Of a stretch of 64,000 nucleotides of DNA, positions 1 through 11,093 are shown one piece after another. Positions within the stretch are counted from its first letter, which is position 1. Every line of letters starts with the position of its first letter. The notes beneath the pieces are model-generated. The model was not told the DNA's origin. It did no database searches and saw only the letters and a program-made list of their open reading frames with translations. The stretch is from Cantharellus purpuraceus (Eukaryota > Basidiomycota > Agaricomycetes > Cantharellales > Hydnaceae). The stretch covers positions 496,001 through 560,000 of the forward strand of contig JALBUN010000011.1 in the NCBI GenBank assembly GCA_025174535.1, given 5' to 3'. Position numbers and translations under genes: made by a program.

Positions 1-478
1 TATGCCTTGAGGGACATGCGCATTTTTGTTCTTGTATCACAGAAACACTCAAAACAACACAAGCAGAAGTATATGGTATTTGGAAAAGAGCAGTTTTCCC
101 CAGCAGTCTCTTTTCTGTGCAGTTTTGAGATAACCTCATGCAGAATGTTAAGTGCTGGGATACTTGGAGTTCAAAAGGAATAACCAGAGTTAGGCTGCTA
201 GTAAAAGAGAGGGGTGGGACTTTACTGTTCCAGTTCAACTGGAGACAGAGTGGGAGCAATACTATTGAGTCAGCTCAAGTGGACTTGGCTTCAACTTGTG
301 TGTTGCATCCCCTCGGATCATCAGTCCAATATTTCAGAGTTCAGAGTACAGAGTTGGATCAGGGATCCAGAGTTTGACTTGTCAAGAAGGTACTTGTCAA
401 GAATCTAGCAACCAAGAAGTTGATGGGGCAAATCTTAGTCGATATACAAACTACTGTAATAGACAGAAAGTAGCCCGT
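1..478. repeat. Degenerate retroelement-derived sequence
   Basis: No gene is visible. The stretch around 285-330 reads like a decayed reverse complement of the downstream part of the Gypsy-1 LTR. Segments at 170-400 are also related, in inverted orientation, to 2188-2245 on the far side of the solo LTR. I read it as old LTR debris into which the solo LTR at 479-1907 inserted. Confidence 0.5.
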
Positions 479-1907
479 TGTTTTGGAACCCACAAAATTA
501 TGGTGTTAGGGCAAACTCTAAATCACCACAATTCTGTGAATGAACAGCTGAGAAGAATATCAAATCCTACTGCAGCACAACTCCAGAAACGATTTAACAT
601 TTGTACTTTGGTTACAATCTGTTGTAATGGTCAATGCAGACGATACGCAGGAAGGTAATACGTTTCTTAGCAGTAGGGAATGAATAAGACTTCCAGAGTC
701 TAGAGTTCACAGACGCTTAGGGGTCCAGATATTCCAAAAAGAGGGGAATGCACTTAGAGGCTAGAGGAAGTAGGTGGATGAATCCGACCGTCCAACCAGT
801 GACACTCTGAAGCGGGTAACAGCGATGTGTGAAGTAGTCTAGCAACTGCTTCACACGAGTTCAAGATTCTAATGCTCTGCAAAGGCAGTACACACTAGTA
901 ACTTAAACAAGAGCACTAATGGCAGGACTATCGACAGACAATCTCACCCTGTAGATTCGTAGTCACGTGAGGTAGATACTACACTCATGCCCAAAGCAGG
1001 ACAATCACTACTTTGAGTGCAATCAAATACAGTTACACAACTGTAAGTGACCCTTGAACTGGACAATCAACAGTTACTGAGATATAGAGGATGACACTGT
1101 ATGTCACTCTAGTCACACTGATGTGCAAATGATGAGGTAGAAATGGTTATGAATTTCAGAGGCAGAATGGCCTCCTTTTATATTGTATTTACAGGAGCTG
1201 ACTAATACTACTGGAAACTTCTACCTATTAATAGATGGAAACTACTGGAAGCTAGTGGAATATGTGAGAAGGGAGTGGAAGTTTCCTAGCCAATGAGCTG
1301 CTTGGATTTGCTCTGACTCATGGCATGAGTCATGGATGGAGTCATAGTATGAGTAATCACAGGAGTCATGGTATGAGTCATGGAAGGAGTCATAGCATGA
1401 GTCATGGCAGGAGTCATTGCATGAGTCACCATTACTCAAATAACTCGGTCAATACTTCGTTTCCCAGGCTGATTAGCACAGCTATGGGTAGGCACAGCTT
1501 CTATTGAACTCTCCACCGAAAATGGAGTCAGGAGGTGCAGTGGTGGCGAAGATATTGAGCATTTACTGGCAGTGATGACCAGATTGAGTCGGAGATTGAA
1601 ATGAGTCATGTGATCGAAAATGAGTCAGTTGTCCGGGTGACTCCGGCTGACTTTGGGGCTGCTGACATCTGCGAAGGTTTGTGGGTCCATGTGGGTCCCA
1701 AAACTTTGCCCAGCAGAACAATAAGTTTGTAGACTCATTTCTGCATGGAAAATTCCCAAAAAAATATGAAAAAATAGAGAATATTTGAATGGCCCTGAAT
1801 CAAGAGAAAGCAGCAGATATATGCTGATATTTTAAGGCCATCAAGTGGAATTGTACAGTTTTGGGACTTTAAACAAGATCTTTTAAGGGAAAACCAGTTC
1901 CCATACA
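479..1907 (+). mobile_element. Solo LTR, family B, copy 1
   Basis: This 1429-bp block begins TGTTTTGGAACCC and ends TTCCCATACA. It is flanked on both sides by the same five bases, CCCGT (474-478 and 1908-1912), as expected for LTR-retrotransposon integration. No internal region is present, so it is a solo LTR left by LTR-LTR recombination. Copies of the same family lie at 18460-19862 (+) and 22130-22998 (-, truncated). The LTR is unusually long for a fungal Ty3 element. No protein-coding capacity is evident. Confidence 0.85.
1325..1432 (+). repeat. 24-bp tandem repeat in family B LTR
   Basis: About four and a half copies of a 24-bp unit built on ATGAGTCATGG...GGAGTCAT. The two other family B copies lack the array: the copy at 22130-22998 has a single unit at the same point. 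The expansion therefore occurred in this copy. Confidence 0.8.
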
Positions 1908-2309
1908 CCCGTATAAGTATGTGGAGAATTGAATGCTAAACTAAAACGAGAAAACAATAAGATGGATATGGAGTACAACACAGAAAGGAGTTTGGAGTTT
2001 GGACCCAAGTCCAAACTATACTAAGCAATATAAAAGAAGAGGTTTGTTGTACCCCAAGAAGAAACTACTTATGGAGAACAATAAGAAAAGGAGTTTGGAG
2101 TTGACAGAGGTGGAGTAGGAAGATGGAGATGGAGTTGGAGATGGAGTCCAGAGATCAGACTTGGTGTTTTACAGGATGTAACACTTGACAAGTTGAACTC
2201 TGGATCTTACTAGCAGCCAAACTCCAGCCTTTTTCCATTGAACCCCGAGTTGTCACAGACCCTTAACATTGTCCAGATATACATGGATGAATCTTCCAAT
2301 ATATTCTTG
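1908..2309. other. Non-coding debris between solo LTR and Gypsy-1
   Basis: The first five bases are the right target duplication of the solo LTR. The rest is purine-rich (repeated GGAGTTTGGAGTT-like motifs). Near 2188-2245 it is related in inverted orientation to 170-400. No gene seen. Confidence 0.5.
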
Positions 2310-2838
2310 TGTTATGACTATATTCATTAACGCCCAGATCCCTGTCCGATCCACCCAGATCCCTGTGCATATGAAATCTATACTCCATTTGGAAACCATC
2401 ACATCTCCATTTACCTGTCCGATTGTCACCGCCGATTCCACCCATCCATCTCCGGTTCCGATTGATGCATCAGCATCACCATAGGAACCCAGACATCCAT
2501 CCCCATCAGACTCAGACATACTCATGTAAGGCCGTCGGCCTTGGAGACCCATCACTGGAGTAATTATTATTAGATTTCAAAATATGTATTTAAGCTGCCT
2601 GACTGGGGACTTCATTCCCCAGTTCGAATATTGAATCACACCTAGTTCCTAAGCCCGATCCTAACCCTCTAAGTCGTACTCTGTCTCTGAAATCTCAGAC
2701 ACAGGTATTAGTGAGGGCGCAGCACATAAGCTGAAGCCAAGTCAGTTCTGACTTCCATGACGTACCCCAACTCCCTCTCTGACTCTGACCTGACCTCCAA
2801 CCCAATCTCTGACCCCCAATCGGACCTAGTGCATAACA
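2310..2838 (+). repeat. Gypsy-1 5' LTR
   Basis: 529 bp, starting TGTTATGACTATATTCATTA and ending GTGCATAACA. It matches 11094-11610 with many substitutions and small indels. Confidence 0.9.
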
Positions 2839-2915
2839 GTATATTCAAACTACCATACTCACTCCTACCAATGCCATGATCCACCGCCAATTCTGAATGC
2901 GCACAAACCGTTGAG

Positions 2916-3860
2916 GTGCCTGCTCCCAGCATCAACACCATCCCCGAGGTCATTGAAGAACCAATGGACCACATAGAGGCTGTCAATGAAGAAGACGACA
3001 CTCTGCCCTCTCCAAACCTGGTGCAAGCCATCTCCCTGCTTGCCAGCAGCATCCGTAACCCACAAGCCCCTAAGTCCCGGACCAAGGTCCGAGAACCCAA
3101 CCCATTCAATGGCTCTGATCCGTGAAAGCTCCAGCCATTCTTGGTGCAATGCTGGTTGAATTTCCACAACCACCCCGACGCATTCATATCTGATCAGGCG
3201 AAGGTCACCTTCGCCATGTCCTATCTCAAGGGCACCCCACTGGACTACTTCGAGCCAGTGCTCATGGATGACTCTGATGACCCGATATGGTCAGAAGACT
3301 ACTCCAACTATACAGTGTGAGTTTCCAGCAGCTAGCCCTGAAAGTCCAATGGGGCAACGCTGCACTCTGACGCCAATTTTACGTTGGTCTCCCATCCCAC
3401 ATCAAGGACAAGATATCACACGTCGGTAAACTGGATACTTTGGTAAACCTTCGCAAGCTCGCCCAATCCATCGACACCCATTATTGGGAACATCAATCTG
3501 AGGTCTCCTGCGAAAATTCAGTCAACAACAAATTGGACAAATCGTCGGACAAGACCCCAAAGTCCAACAAGGGGTCTGATAAGAAGACAGGCCAGAAGTC
3601 AAACACTGGTAATGCCACTGCTTCCGGTTCTGGTCAGAACAACTCTGGAACTGGCAATAGCTCCAGAGCTTGCAAGAGCACTCCAGACCTATCCACCAAG
3701 CTGGGAAAAGATGGAAAACTTACCCAGCAGGAATGCCAGTGCCGCATGGACAACAACCTCTGTCTGTTCTGTGGAAAACCTGGCCACCAAGCCAAGGATT
3801 GCAACAAGGCAACCTCGTCTGTAGCAAAGGCAAAGGGCCGTGCCGCCAATGCCATGACGG
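2916..3860 (+). pseudogene. Gypsy-1 gag (broken)
   Basis: Gag polyprotein of a Ty3/gypsy element, which would form the virus-like particle and bind RNA. The N-terminal part is open from 2916. A Ty3-type gag core reads through FNGSDP-stop-KLQPF (TGA 3123-3125), then a frameshift near 3318, then ALxRQFYVGLP with TGA at 3368-3370, and on to a CCHC knuckle CLFCGKPGHQAKDC near 3765-3806. Both stops sit where arginine CGA would fit. The 3' end of gag is cut off at about 3861 by the repeat copy that follows. Not functional. Confidence 0.85.
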
Positions 3861-5050
3861 TGACGAGCCAGGATGCATCAAGGACATATAATGAACCACT
3901 CTGACAGTCCAACTCCGCCAGCATCTTTTCGTATCAAACTTTTAAATAGCGCCGCAACTCCCTCTCCACCTCAGTCTCTAATTCTAGCCATCGATCATCA
4001 CTCATGTTTCATCGCCATCGATCATTCACACCAATCCTTTCATCATCATTCACATGGCTTCCAATTCTATTCCCCTCTCCAACATCTCTTCTAATAATAT
4101 GTCACACTGGTCTCTGGACACAGAGGACTATCAAAAATACACCGAGCTCCATGGGCATGTTAAGCCACCTCCACGTGTCAAAATACTTCCAAAACTCTTT
4201 CAATGTCCAAGATCCCCACCATGTCTCTCTTATGCCATTGGCAATCCCATATTCTTTCATGATTCCATTGAACCATATACATTCCTCAGTATTTCACCTC
4301 TATATCGTAACACGGACAGAAGAGTCGAACGTGAGGTAGAGTTTCAGTTGCCATCGCCGACCTATCCTCCCACTTCAATCCAACTCAGGTTACATCGTGT
4401 CAGGCAAAGGGACCAAATATCCTTGGAACAGGATACCATATGGAGACAGATCACTAAGACAATAAGGAGTATTTGTTGTGGATGCTGACTGAAGTCCTCA
4501 TGTGACTCAGGGTCAATTTACCTTTGGAGCCATAGGGAAGATGGTATTGGTGGACGTTTCTATTGTTCTTTTATATGACCCACCCCTGTTTCATCTTTTA
4601 ATTCATTCATACACGACTTACTCATCCTTGTTCTATTTTTGGTTCTTTTATTACTCATCACCCCCTATTCTTACAAAGATTACCCCTATCTGTCGCTTCA
4701 TTTCTCCATGATTTCCCCATTAGTAGTTCAACTTCACACACTTCATCAGCTGGCTTGATCAGCATTTCTTGCATCATATCGCATCATTTGCTCCTCATAT
4801 TGTGTCGTTGTGCCCTGGGGATTTGTATATAAAAGGGTGCTAGTTTTCGCCTTTTGGAATCAATCAACAAGTTTTCAGCCCACGCTCTAAAGTTAAAGTC
4901 CATGCTCTAAGTCTATGCTCTATGCTCTACATCACAATCCATTAGCTCTACACTGAGGTAAAGCACCTTGGTTCAACAATCGGATTTTTCTCCGCCACCA
5001 AGAGGTTGCTTCTCCTGAAACCAGCTTTCACGTACCTCCCAACCGGGCTC
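3861..5050 (+). mobile_element. Repeat C copy 1 (LTR-like, carries an ORF)
   Basis: About 1190 bp, nearly identical to 20536-21720. Both copies start TGACGAGCCAGGATGCATCA and lose similarity just after CCCAACCGGGCTC. The ends share a short inverted GAGCC/GGCTC. Inside are an ORF of 144 codons (4054-4488) and, further on, a TATA box (TATATAAAAGG, 4826-4836) followed by a short conserved segment. It sits between gag and protease of Gypsy-1, so it inserted after that element. It may be an LTR carrying an ORF, or an ORF plus LTR from the 3' end of another gypsy element. I cannot decide which, and no clear target duplication was found. Confidence 0.65.
4054..4488 (+). CDS. Retroelement accessory ORF (copy in repeat C)
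   Basis: A 144-codon open frame, also intact at 20743-21177 with only a few amino-acid changes. It contains a proline-rich segment (PPPRVKILPK), a block YAIGNPIFFHDSIEPYTF, and a C-terminal tail with a conserved tryptophan and a CCGC end. The same order of features occurs in the 145-codon accessory ORF of Gypsy-2 (18147-19992): PPPQVHFPF, then YYIGDPLFIGNYDIPYAF, then a tail with W and C near the end. A TATA-like TTTAAATA lies about 110 bp upstream of the ATG. I know no function for it. Being open in both C copies suggests recent selection or a recent burst. No transmembrane segment or signal peptide is apparent. Confidence 0.6.
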   Translation: MASNSIPLSNISSNNMSHWSLDTEDYQKYTELHGHVKPPPRVKILPKLFQCPRSPPCLSYAIGNPIFFHDSIEPYTFLSISPLYRNTDRRVEREVEFQLPSPTYPPTSIQLRLHRVRQRDQISLEQDTIWRQITKTIRSICCGC

Positions 5051-5055
5051 CCCAT

Positions 5056-5279
5056 TGTCATCCAGTCACAGAGCATGATCAGCCATCTGGACCGCCCTTT
5101 TTGCTCCCATCCTCATCCAATCACAGAGCACTATTCCACCTTCCTGTTACTCAGTGCTGCCCCTACCCCTCAACCTGATTGATCTTTGGAGTGCTGAACA
5201 ACTGTGTTACACACCGTCTGTTTGCTAGGACCGTTGCATGCAGGCTTATAGGATCTATTCCATAAGTGAACTGACAACA
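5056..5279 (-). repeat. Small LTR-like repeat D, copy 1
   Basis: About 224 bp. Read on the minus strand it begins TGTTGTCAGTTCAC and ends GGATGACA. It is about 90 percent identical to 21898-22117 (+), which begins TGTTGGTTCGC and ends GGATGACA. TG...CA ends suggest a short LTR (TRIM or solo LTR). No target duplication is visible in either copy. Confidence 0.5.
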
Positions 5280-5371
5280 GACAAGTCCAATGCTAAAGTG
5301 ACGGACCAAAAAAAATAGTAAGCAGTCCTATAGCCTCTGTATGGGCTGAGGGCTGCATTGGTACTCCCCAT

Positions 5372-8300
5372 ATGACAAACAAGGTCCGCCTGAACGCATC
5401 CACTCTTTCTCACTCCGACTCCCTTACCCTCCTCATCTACTCTGACTCCATTCCCAATACCGCTATCCAAGCATTAATTGACTCTGGTTCTACTCACTGT
5501 TTCCTTGATTCCTCTTTTTCTGATTTACATAAACTCCATACATACACCATAACTCCGACATCGCTCCGATTATTTGATGGCACTGCTAATGCTGTTATTT
5601 CATGAGCTATAGATCTGTCTATCCATTTTTCTGTCAGAGAAATCCAGAACCTTACTCTGCTTGAGTCCAGCTGTTCTGTGGTTCTCGGACATAATTGGCT
5701 CACCTGCTACAATCCGTTGATTGACTGGGCATTGGGCCATATCACATTCCGTTCCCCAGTACAGGCTGTGTCATCCCCAATGTCACCAGCAACTTTAGGT
5801 GCAAAATTATCTTCTGCCTCCGCTGACTCCACTCCAATAGATACTCCATCTCCCCCACCGTCTATATCAATGGTGGACACTATGGTCTTCGCCAGACTAA
5901 GCAAACTGGATGGTTCTCACACCTTCCAGGTTCACCTCTCCGACCCAATATTCCTTGCCACCTGTTCCACCCAATCGACTCCACTGGACCTATCCATGGT
6001 CCCCAAAGAGTATCATGAGTTTGCCGACGTGTTCAGCAAGTCTAAAGCTGACTCCCTAGCGGAACACTGACCATACAATCTCAAGATTGAGTTGGATGAC
6101 AACTCCACCCCTCCACTTGGCCCTATCTACTCACTATCCCAAAAAGAGCTATTGGCTCTCCAGACATTCATAGATGAGAACTTGGCCACGGGCTTCATCC
6201 ACCCATCCCTATCTCCCCATGGAGCTCTGGTCCTATTTGTCTGCAAAAAGGACAGATCACTCCATCTATGTGTCAACTTCCATGGACTCAACAAGATCAC
6301 CAAGAAAGACTGATACCCAATACCCCGCACCATGGACCTACTCAAGAGTCCTCGAAAGGCTAAGATCTATTCCAAAATAGATCTCCGACATGCCTACCAT
6401 CTAGTCTGCATCCGAGAGGGCAACGAGTGGAAAACGACTTTCCGCACTCAATATGGATCTTTCAAATGGTGCGTCATGCCCTTCGGACTAACCAATGCTC
6501 CAGCCACATTCCAGCAGTTCATGAATGATACCTTTGCCAACCTCCTCGATGTGACTGTCCTCGTGTACTTAGACGACATTTTGGTATATTCAGACAACGA
6601 AGAAGAACATTGGCCAACGAAGAAGAACATTGGCCAATGAAGAAGAACATTGGCCAACGAAGAAGAACATTGGCCAACAAAGAAGAACATTGGCCAACGA
6701 AGAAGAACATTGGCCAACGAAGAAGAACATTGGCCAACAAAGAAGAACATTGGCCAACGAAGAAGAACATTGGCCAACGAAGAAGAACATCGGACACATG
6801 TCCGAGAGGTACTCCTATGTCTCCGAAAACATGGCCTCTTCACCCGTGCCAACAAATGCGAATTCCACTCCAACTCGGTCGAGTATCTAGGCTATATCCT
6901 CTCCCCGGCAGGACTGACAATGTCCGATGACAAAATCAAAGCCATACAGGAATGGCCAGAACCACGGAAAGTCAAAGACGTACAGTCCTTCCTGGGGTTT
7001 GCCAACTTCTACCACCGCTTCATTTACAGCTACTCCGATATCACCGTTCCACTCACCCGACTTACTAGGAAGGGTACCCAATGGAATTTCACTGATGAAT
7101 GTAGACAGAGCTTTGAGACCTTAAAAAAGGTCTCTACTTCCACTCCAATACTGACTCATTGGGTTCCAGACGCTCCTATCCTATTAGAGACCGATGCCTC
7201 CAACTATGCACTTGCCGTGATCCTGTCCATCATCTGGAGAGATGATGGACAAGTCCATCCAATCACTTTTCACTCATGTACATTTACACCCCCAAACTGA
7301 ACTATGACATCCATGACAAAGAGCTCCTTGCCATATATGAAGCCTTCCGGATATGGAGACACTACCTTGAAGGCCCCTCCGATCCGGTGGACGTCATGAC
7401 TGACCACAAAAACTTGGAATACTTCTCCACAACGAAACTGCTCACCTGAAGACAAGCCCGATGGTCCGAATACCTATCTCAGTTCAATCTCATTATCCGT
7501 TTCCATCCAGGTCAACTCAGAGCAAAGCCCAATGTGTTAACTAGACGATGGGACGTCTACCCTAAAGAGGGGAATAGTGACTATGCTACTGTAAACCCAC
7601 ACAACTTTCATCCTGTGTTTACTAATGAGCAGCTGGCATTGTCCCTACGAGCATCCACCCTCATGACTCCCACCCTCCGAGCTGTCACCATTATGGACAT
7701 CAACCAACTCCACTCTGACATCCACTCATCACTCCGATCCAATCCTATTGCAGTTAAACACTTGGACAACCCTTCTGATCCGAAGTGGTCACTTGACCCT
7801 GAAGGACACCTCCAACACAACAACTGGATATACGTCCCCGACACCAACAGTCTCCAACTCCAAGTTTTGCAGTATTATCATGATCACCCAATCTCTGGCC
7901 ATTTCAGGCAAAATCGCACACAAGGATTAATCCAACGAGACTACATATGGCCAAAAATGTGAGAATACATTCAACACTACTGTAACTGCTGCACCACCTG
8001 TATGCGCTCAAAATCACAAAGGCACAAACCCTACAGAACACTTAAGCAACTTCCAGTCCTGGAGCAACCATGGAACTCCATCTCCATGGATTTCATAGAG
8101 AAGCTCCCCCCATCGCTCGGATACGACACCATACTCGCGATTGTTGACAGGTTCACTAAACAGTCACTATTCATCCCGACGCATGACACCATCACCTCCG
8201 CCTCACTAGCTAAGTTGTTCATTCTCCACGTATTCTCTAAACACGGAGTCCCATCGCATGTCACGTCTGATCGGGGCTTGGAGTTCGTGTCCTCCTTCTT

Positions 8301-9148
8301 CCACACATTAGGAAAGGCTCTCAACATGAAGCTTCACTTCACCTCTGGATACCATCCTGAAGGAGACGGACAAACAGAACGAATGAATCAGTCCCTGGAA
8401 CAATATCTCCGAGTCTATTGTAACTAACAACAAGACAACTGGGCTGATCTACTTCCGATAGCAGAGTTTGCCTACAACAACGCTCCAAATGCGACTACTG
8501 GCATCTCTCCGTTCTTTGCTAATAAAGGCCACCATCCGAACATCTCCGTCCACCCTGAGAAAGAACTTGCCTCCACCAAAGCCCACCAATTCGTAACTGA
8601 CCTCAATCAACTACACCATCTCCAATGCCCAGAAACAATACCAAGTCTCCACAGACCGATGCCGCATTCTGGCTCTGGACCTGCAAATCGGAGACAAAGT
8701 ATTCGTTAAGGCTGAACACTTCTGGACCACTGGCCCATCAAAGAAACTCTCCGAGAAATACTTAGGTCCTTATGAGGTCATTGCTTGTGCAGGCAGCAGG
8801 TCCTTCACCCTCCGCCTCCTGGACCACTTCCAAGCAGTTCATCCAGTCTTCCATATATCAATGCTCGAACCTGCTACTACAAACGAGATCTCCAGTCACA
8901 CACAACCCCCACCTCCCCCGATCATCATCAAAGGAGACAATGAATATGAGATATCTGAGATCCTGGACTCAAAGATCGACCGTCAATACAAGTGCAAGCT
9001 CCAGTACTTAGTCAAATGGACTGGATATGAAGGCACCAATGAAGAGTCCTCATGGATCTCCACGTCCGAACTCGATCATGCATCCGAATCCATCTCTGAC
9101 TTTCACTCCGCTTATCCAGACAAACCTGGCCCTCTTATGAATCTTTAA
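5372..9148 (+). pseudogene. Gypsy-1 pol: protease-RT-RNase H-integrase-chromodomain (broken)
   Basis: Domains in order: aspartic protease (ALIDSGSTHCFLD near 5470), reverse transcriptase with [11 protein letters not shown] (about 6565-6597), RNase H-like part (LLETDASNYALAV near 7180; [10 protein letters not shown] near 7300), integrase zinc part and catalytic core (SMDFIEK, SDRG, GQTERMN giving D-D-E near 8085, 8270 and 8370), and a C-terminal chromodomain (YEISEILDSKI...YLVKWTGYEG, about 8944-9035). Internal stops are TGA at 5603, 6068, 6311, 6638, 7447 and 7960 and TAA at 8425, with a frameshift near 7285. Where the expected residue is known (KDxYPIP, LTxRQARW, PKMxEYI) it is arginine. The element could not make an active enzyme. 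Confidence 0.9.
6596..6790 (+). repeat. 20-bp tandem repeat expansion inside the reverse transcriptase
   Basis: Ten tandem copies of AACGAAGAAGAACATTGGCC, the last one partial, directly after the YLDD-type catalytic motif. Nine units (180 bp) are extra relative to a continuous RT. Because 180 is divisible by three, the downstream frame (HVREVLLCLRKHGL) is restored. The unit is open in all three forward frames. Only a CGA to TGA change at 6638-6640 stops the RT frame within the array. Confidence 0.9.
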
Positions 9149-9285
9149 GTTTGATTACTAATGCTAATTCTATTATTTCGCAAGTCACAAGGAAAGTTAC
9201 CAGCCTGCCCAAAAAACTCCAAAGGAATATCACTCCGCCTCATTTTTTCTCCACTCTGAAATTTATAATCATTTCATTTTTATTT

Positions 9286-10976
9286 TTATACATTGCATTT
9301 CCTTTTCCCCTTTCCCTTATCTACCTCAGGCTCCGTCTCTGACTCATCATCACTCTCTACATCTGACACCCAATCTTTCTCATCCCCCATGTCTGAATCC
9401 TCGTCCAAAGGGGCCATGAACTTCTGCAACCGACGTAACTCGGCTGTCCGCCAACCCTCCAGAACCTCCTTCCATTTCATTGTCTTCACCAAGTCCACTA
9501 GCAACCCCTCCGTCTGCCAGAGGTGCTCCGACTGCAGGTTAACCAGCCGGATAAGCTGGCCCATGGTACTATTGGGCGCAGAGATGTGCCCCATACCTGC
9601 ACTGGTCGTTGCCCCTTCTGATCCGACACTGCTACCCCTGGCTGCCACAGCACCCATCTCCATCCGCCGCTTTTTGGTCGGACGACCTTCTGTTTCTTTC
9701 TCCACCCCTCCTTGTACCACTAGTCAGGGCTTGACACTCCGACTCCGGGGATCAACCTTTCCATCAATCCTACACCTTCCTTTCCAACCCCAACAATGAT
9801 CGCAGGACCGAAGGCAGCAAGTTGGGCTGGTAGGCCACACACACTCCATGCCCACATCACAACACAAGTCGCAAGTTATGCCAGGCCCACCGAATGGCTC
9901 TGCTGGAGCCAGAGCCTTGGGTGGTCCGCCCCTTCTCACTGCGGCCTCCAAGTGTTCCCTCTCCTCCTCCTTGTCCTGCTGTTCTGCTGCCACCTTCTCC
10001 ATCTTGCGCTTGCAAAGCTGGATTGCTGACCTAGCGACATGCAGCTCCTTCTTACGGGTTGCCAACACACAACTCTCTGCCTTGCACCATATGACCCTCC
10101 GATCCGCCTCCCGCTTCTCTGTATCAGCACTCGGGCACGCCTTCAATGAAAAGACCACAACGTCGAGATTCTTCTTGGTGGTAGCAGCATAGAGCTCCGC
10201 TCTTTTGCAAGCCTCAACCACGGCTACCAGCCATCTCCTCATAACAATTTGAAGTTGGATCCAGCTCCGCATCCATCCTGACATCCACACCCACCTCAGG
10301 CTCTGCATTTGCATCAAGCTCCATATTGGCATCGGGATCCGCCTCCACCTCCGCCCTCTCTGCCTCTGCCGCTTCATCTTCCTCAGCTGCACCCAACCCA
10401 AATAATGGCCGTACTCGCAGACGTAACGGCGAGTTCACCGCAGTGACAGTTGTCGGATGAGCTGTCTCCGTCCACGTAACAGAGATGATGGTGACCTCAG
10501 GAGTCCCTGTCCGTATTGGCACACTCGGACTTCCTGGGTGGCTGGTCCCCCCTGCTCCGGTCACCTCCTCCTCTACCTCCATGGCGGCTTCTAGCTTGTG
10601 CACCTGCTCCTCCACTTCCTTCAGTCCCGCGGCCTCCATTGCGGCCGCAAGTTCCTTGACCCTGCAGGCTCTCTCGACCTTCACTTCCTCCTCTTTCCTT
10701 CTCCATTCTGTCTCCACCGCCTCTTTCCGCCTCTGCTCCTCCTCCTTCTGTCTCCGTTCCACCTCCTCCTCCTCCTTCTGTCTCCGTTCCGTCTCCTCCT
10801 CCTCCTTCCGTCTCTGTTCTGCTTCCTCCTCCTCTTTCTGTTTCTGCTTCCTCCTCCTCTTTCTGTTTCTGCTCCTCTTCCTCTTCCTTCCGTCGGGCCA
10901 AGAGCAACTGCTCAAGCTCAGCCACGCTCATGCTTGCCAAAGGGTTTGACATCATTGAGGATAAGACCTCAATCAT
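9286..10976 (-). pseudogene. Antisense accessory ORF of Gypsy-1: coiled coil plus Cys-rich protein
   Basis: Between the chromodomain and the 3' LTR, the minus strand is almost continuously open for about 1.7 kb, in three overlapping frames. From the start near 10976 it reads: a short N-terminus (MSNPLASMSVAELEQLLLAR), a long Glu/Lys/Arg/Gln coiled coil, a helical segment rich in Lys and Arg, then a cysteine cluster (TCDLCCDVGMECVWPTSPTC followed by CLRSCDHCWGWKGRC) near 9810-9900. After that come a basic RPTKKRR stretch like a nuclear localisation signal, and an acidic tail. A TGA at 9724-9726 (minus strand) again replaces a plausible CGA, and frameshifts near 10400-10900 break the gene. The layout suggests a nuclear zinc- and DNA-binding protein; its role in the element is unknown to me. 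Confidence 0.6.
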
Positions 10977-11093
10977 GCCCCTCCTTTTATATGTCTCCAG
11001 ACCCCCAGTATAACTCCAACTGCCCCCAACCGTCTCACCTATTCAATCCACAGACATGAGGCCTCAGGGGCTCGGCCTTAAATGGAGAGATAC

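Noticed and set aside
6448..6930. Long repetitive open frames on both strands across the 20-bp array (for example minus-strand [15 protein letters not shown] repeats)
   Set aside because: They are by-products of a 20-bp unit with no stops in several frames; the only biological frame is the interrupted RT.
2916..9148. RIP of the ascomycete type (CpA target) as the cause of the stops
   Set aside because: CpA-targeted mutation of Gln and Trp codons would give many TAA and TAG stops; here nearly all stops are TGA from CGA, a CpG signature.
10485..11059. Plus-strand Ser/Leu-rich frames of about 150 codons in Gypsy-1
   Set aside because: They are the complement of the Glu/Lys coiled-coil codons of the antisense ORF.
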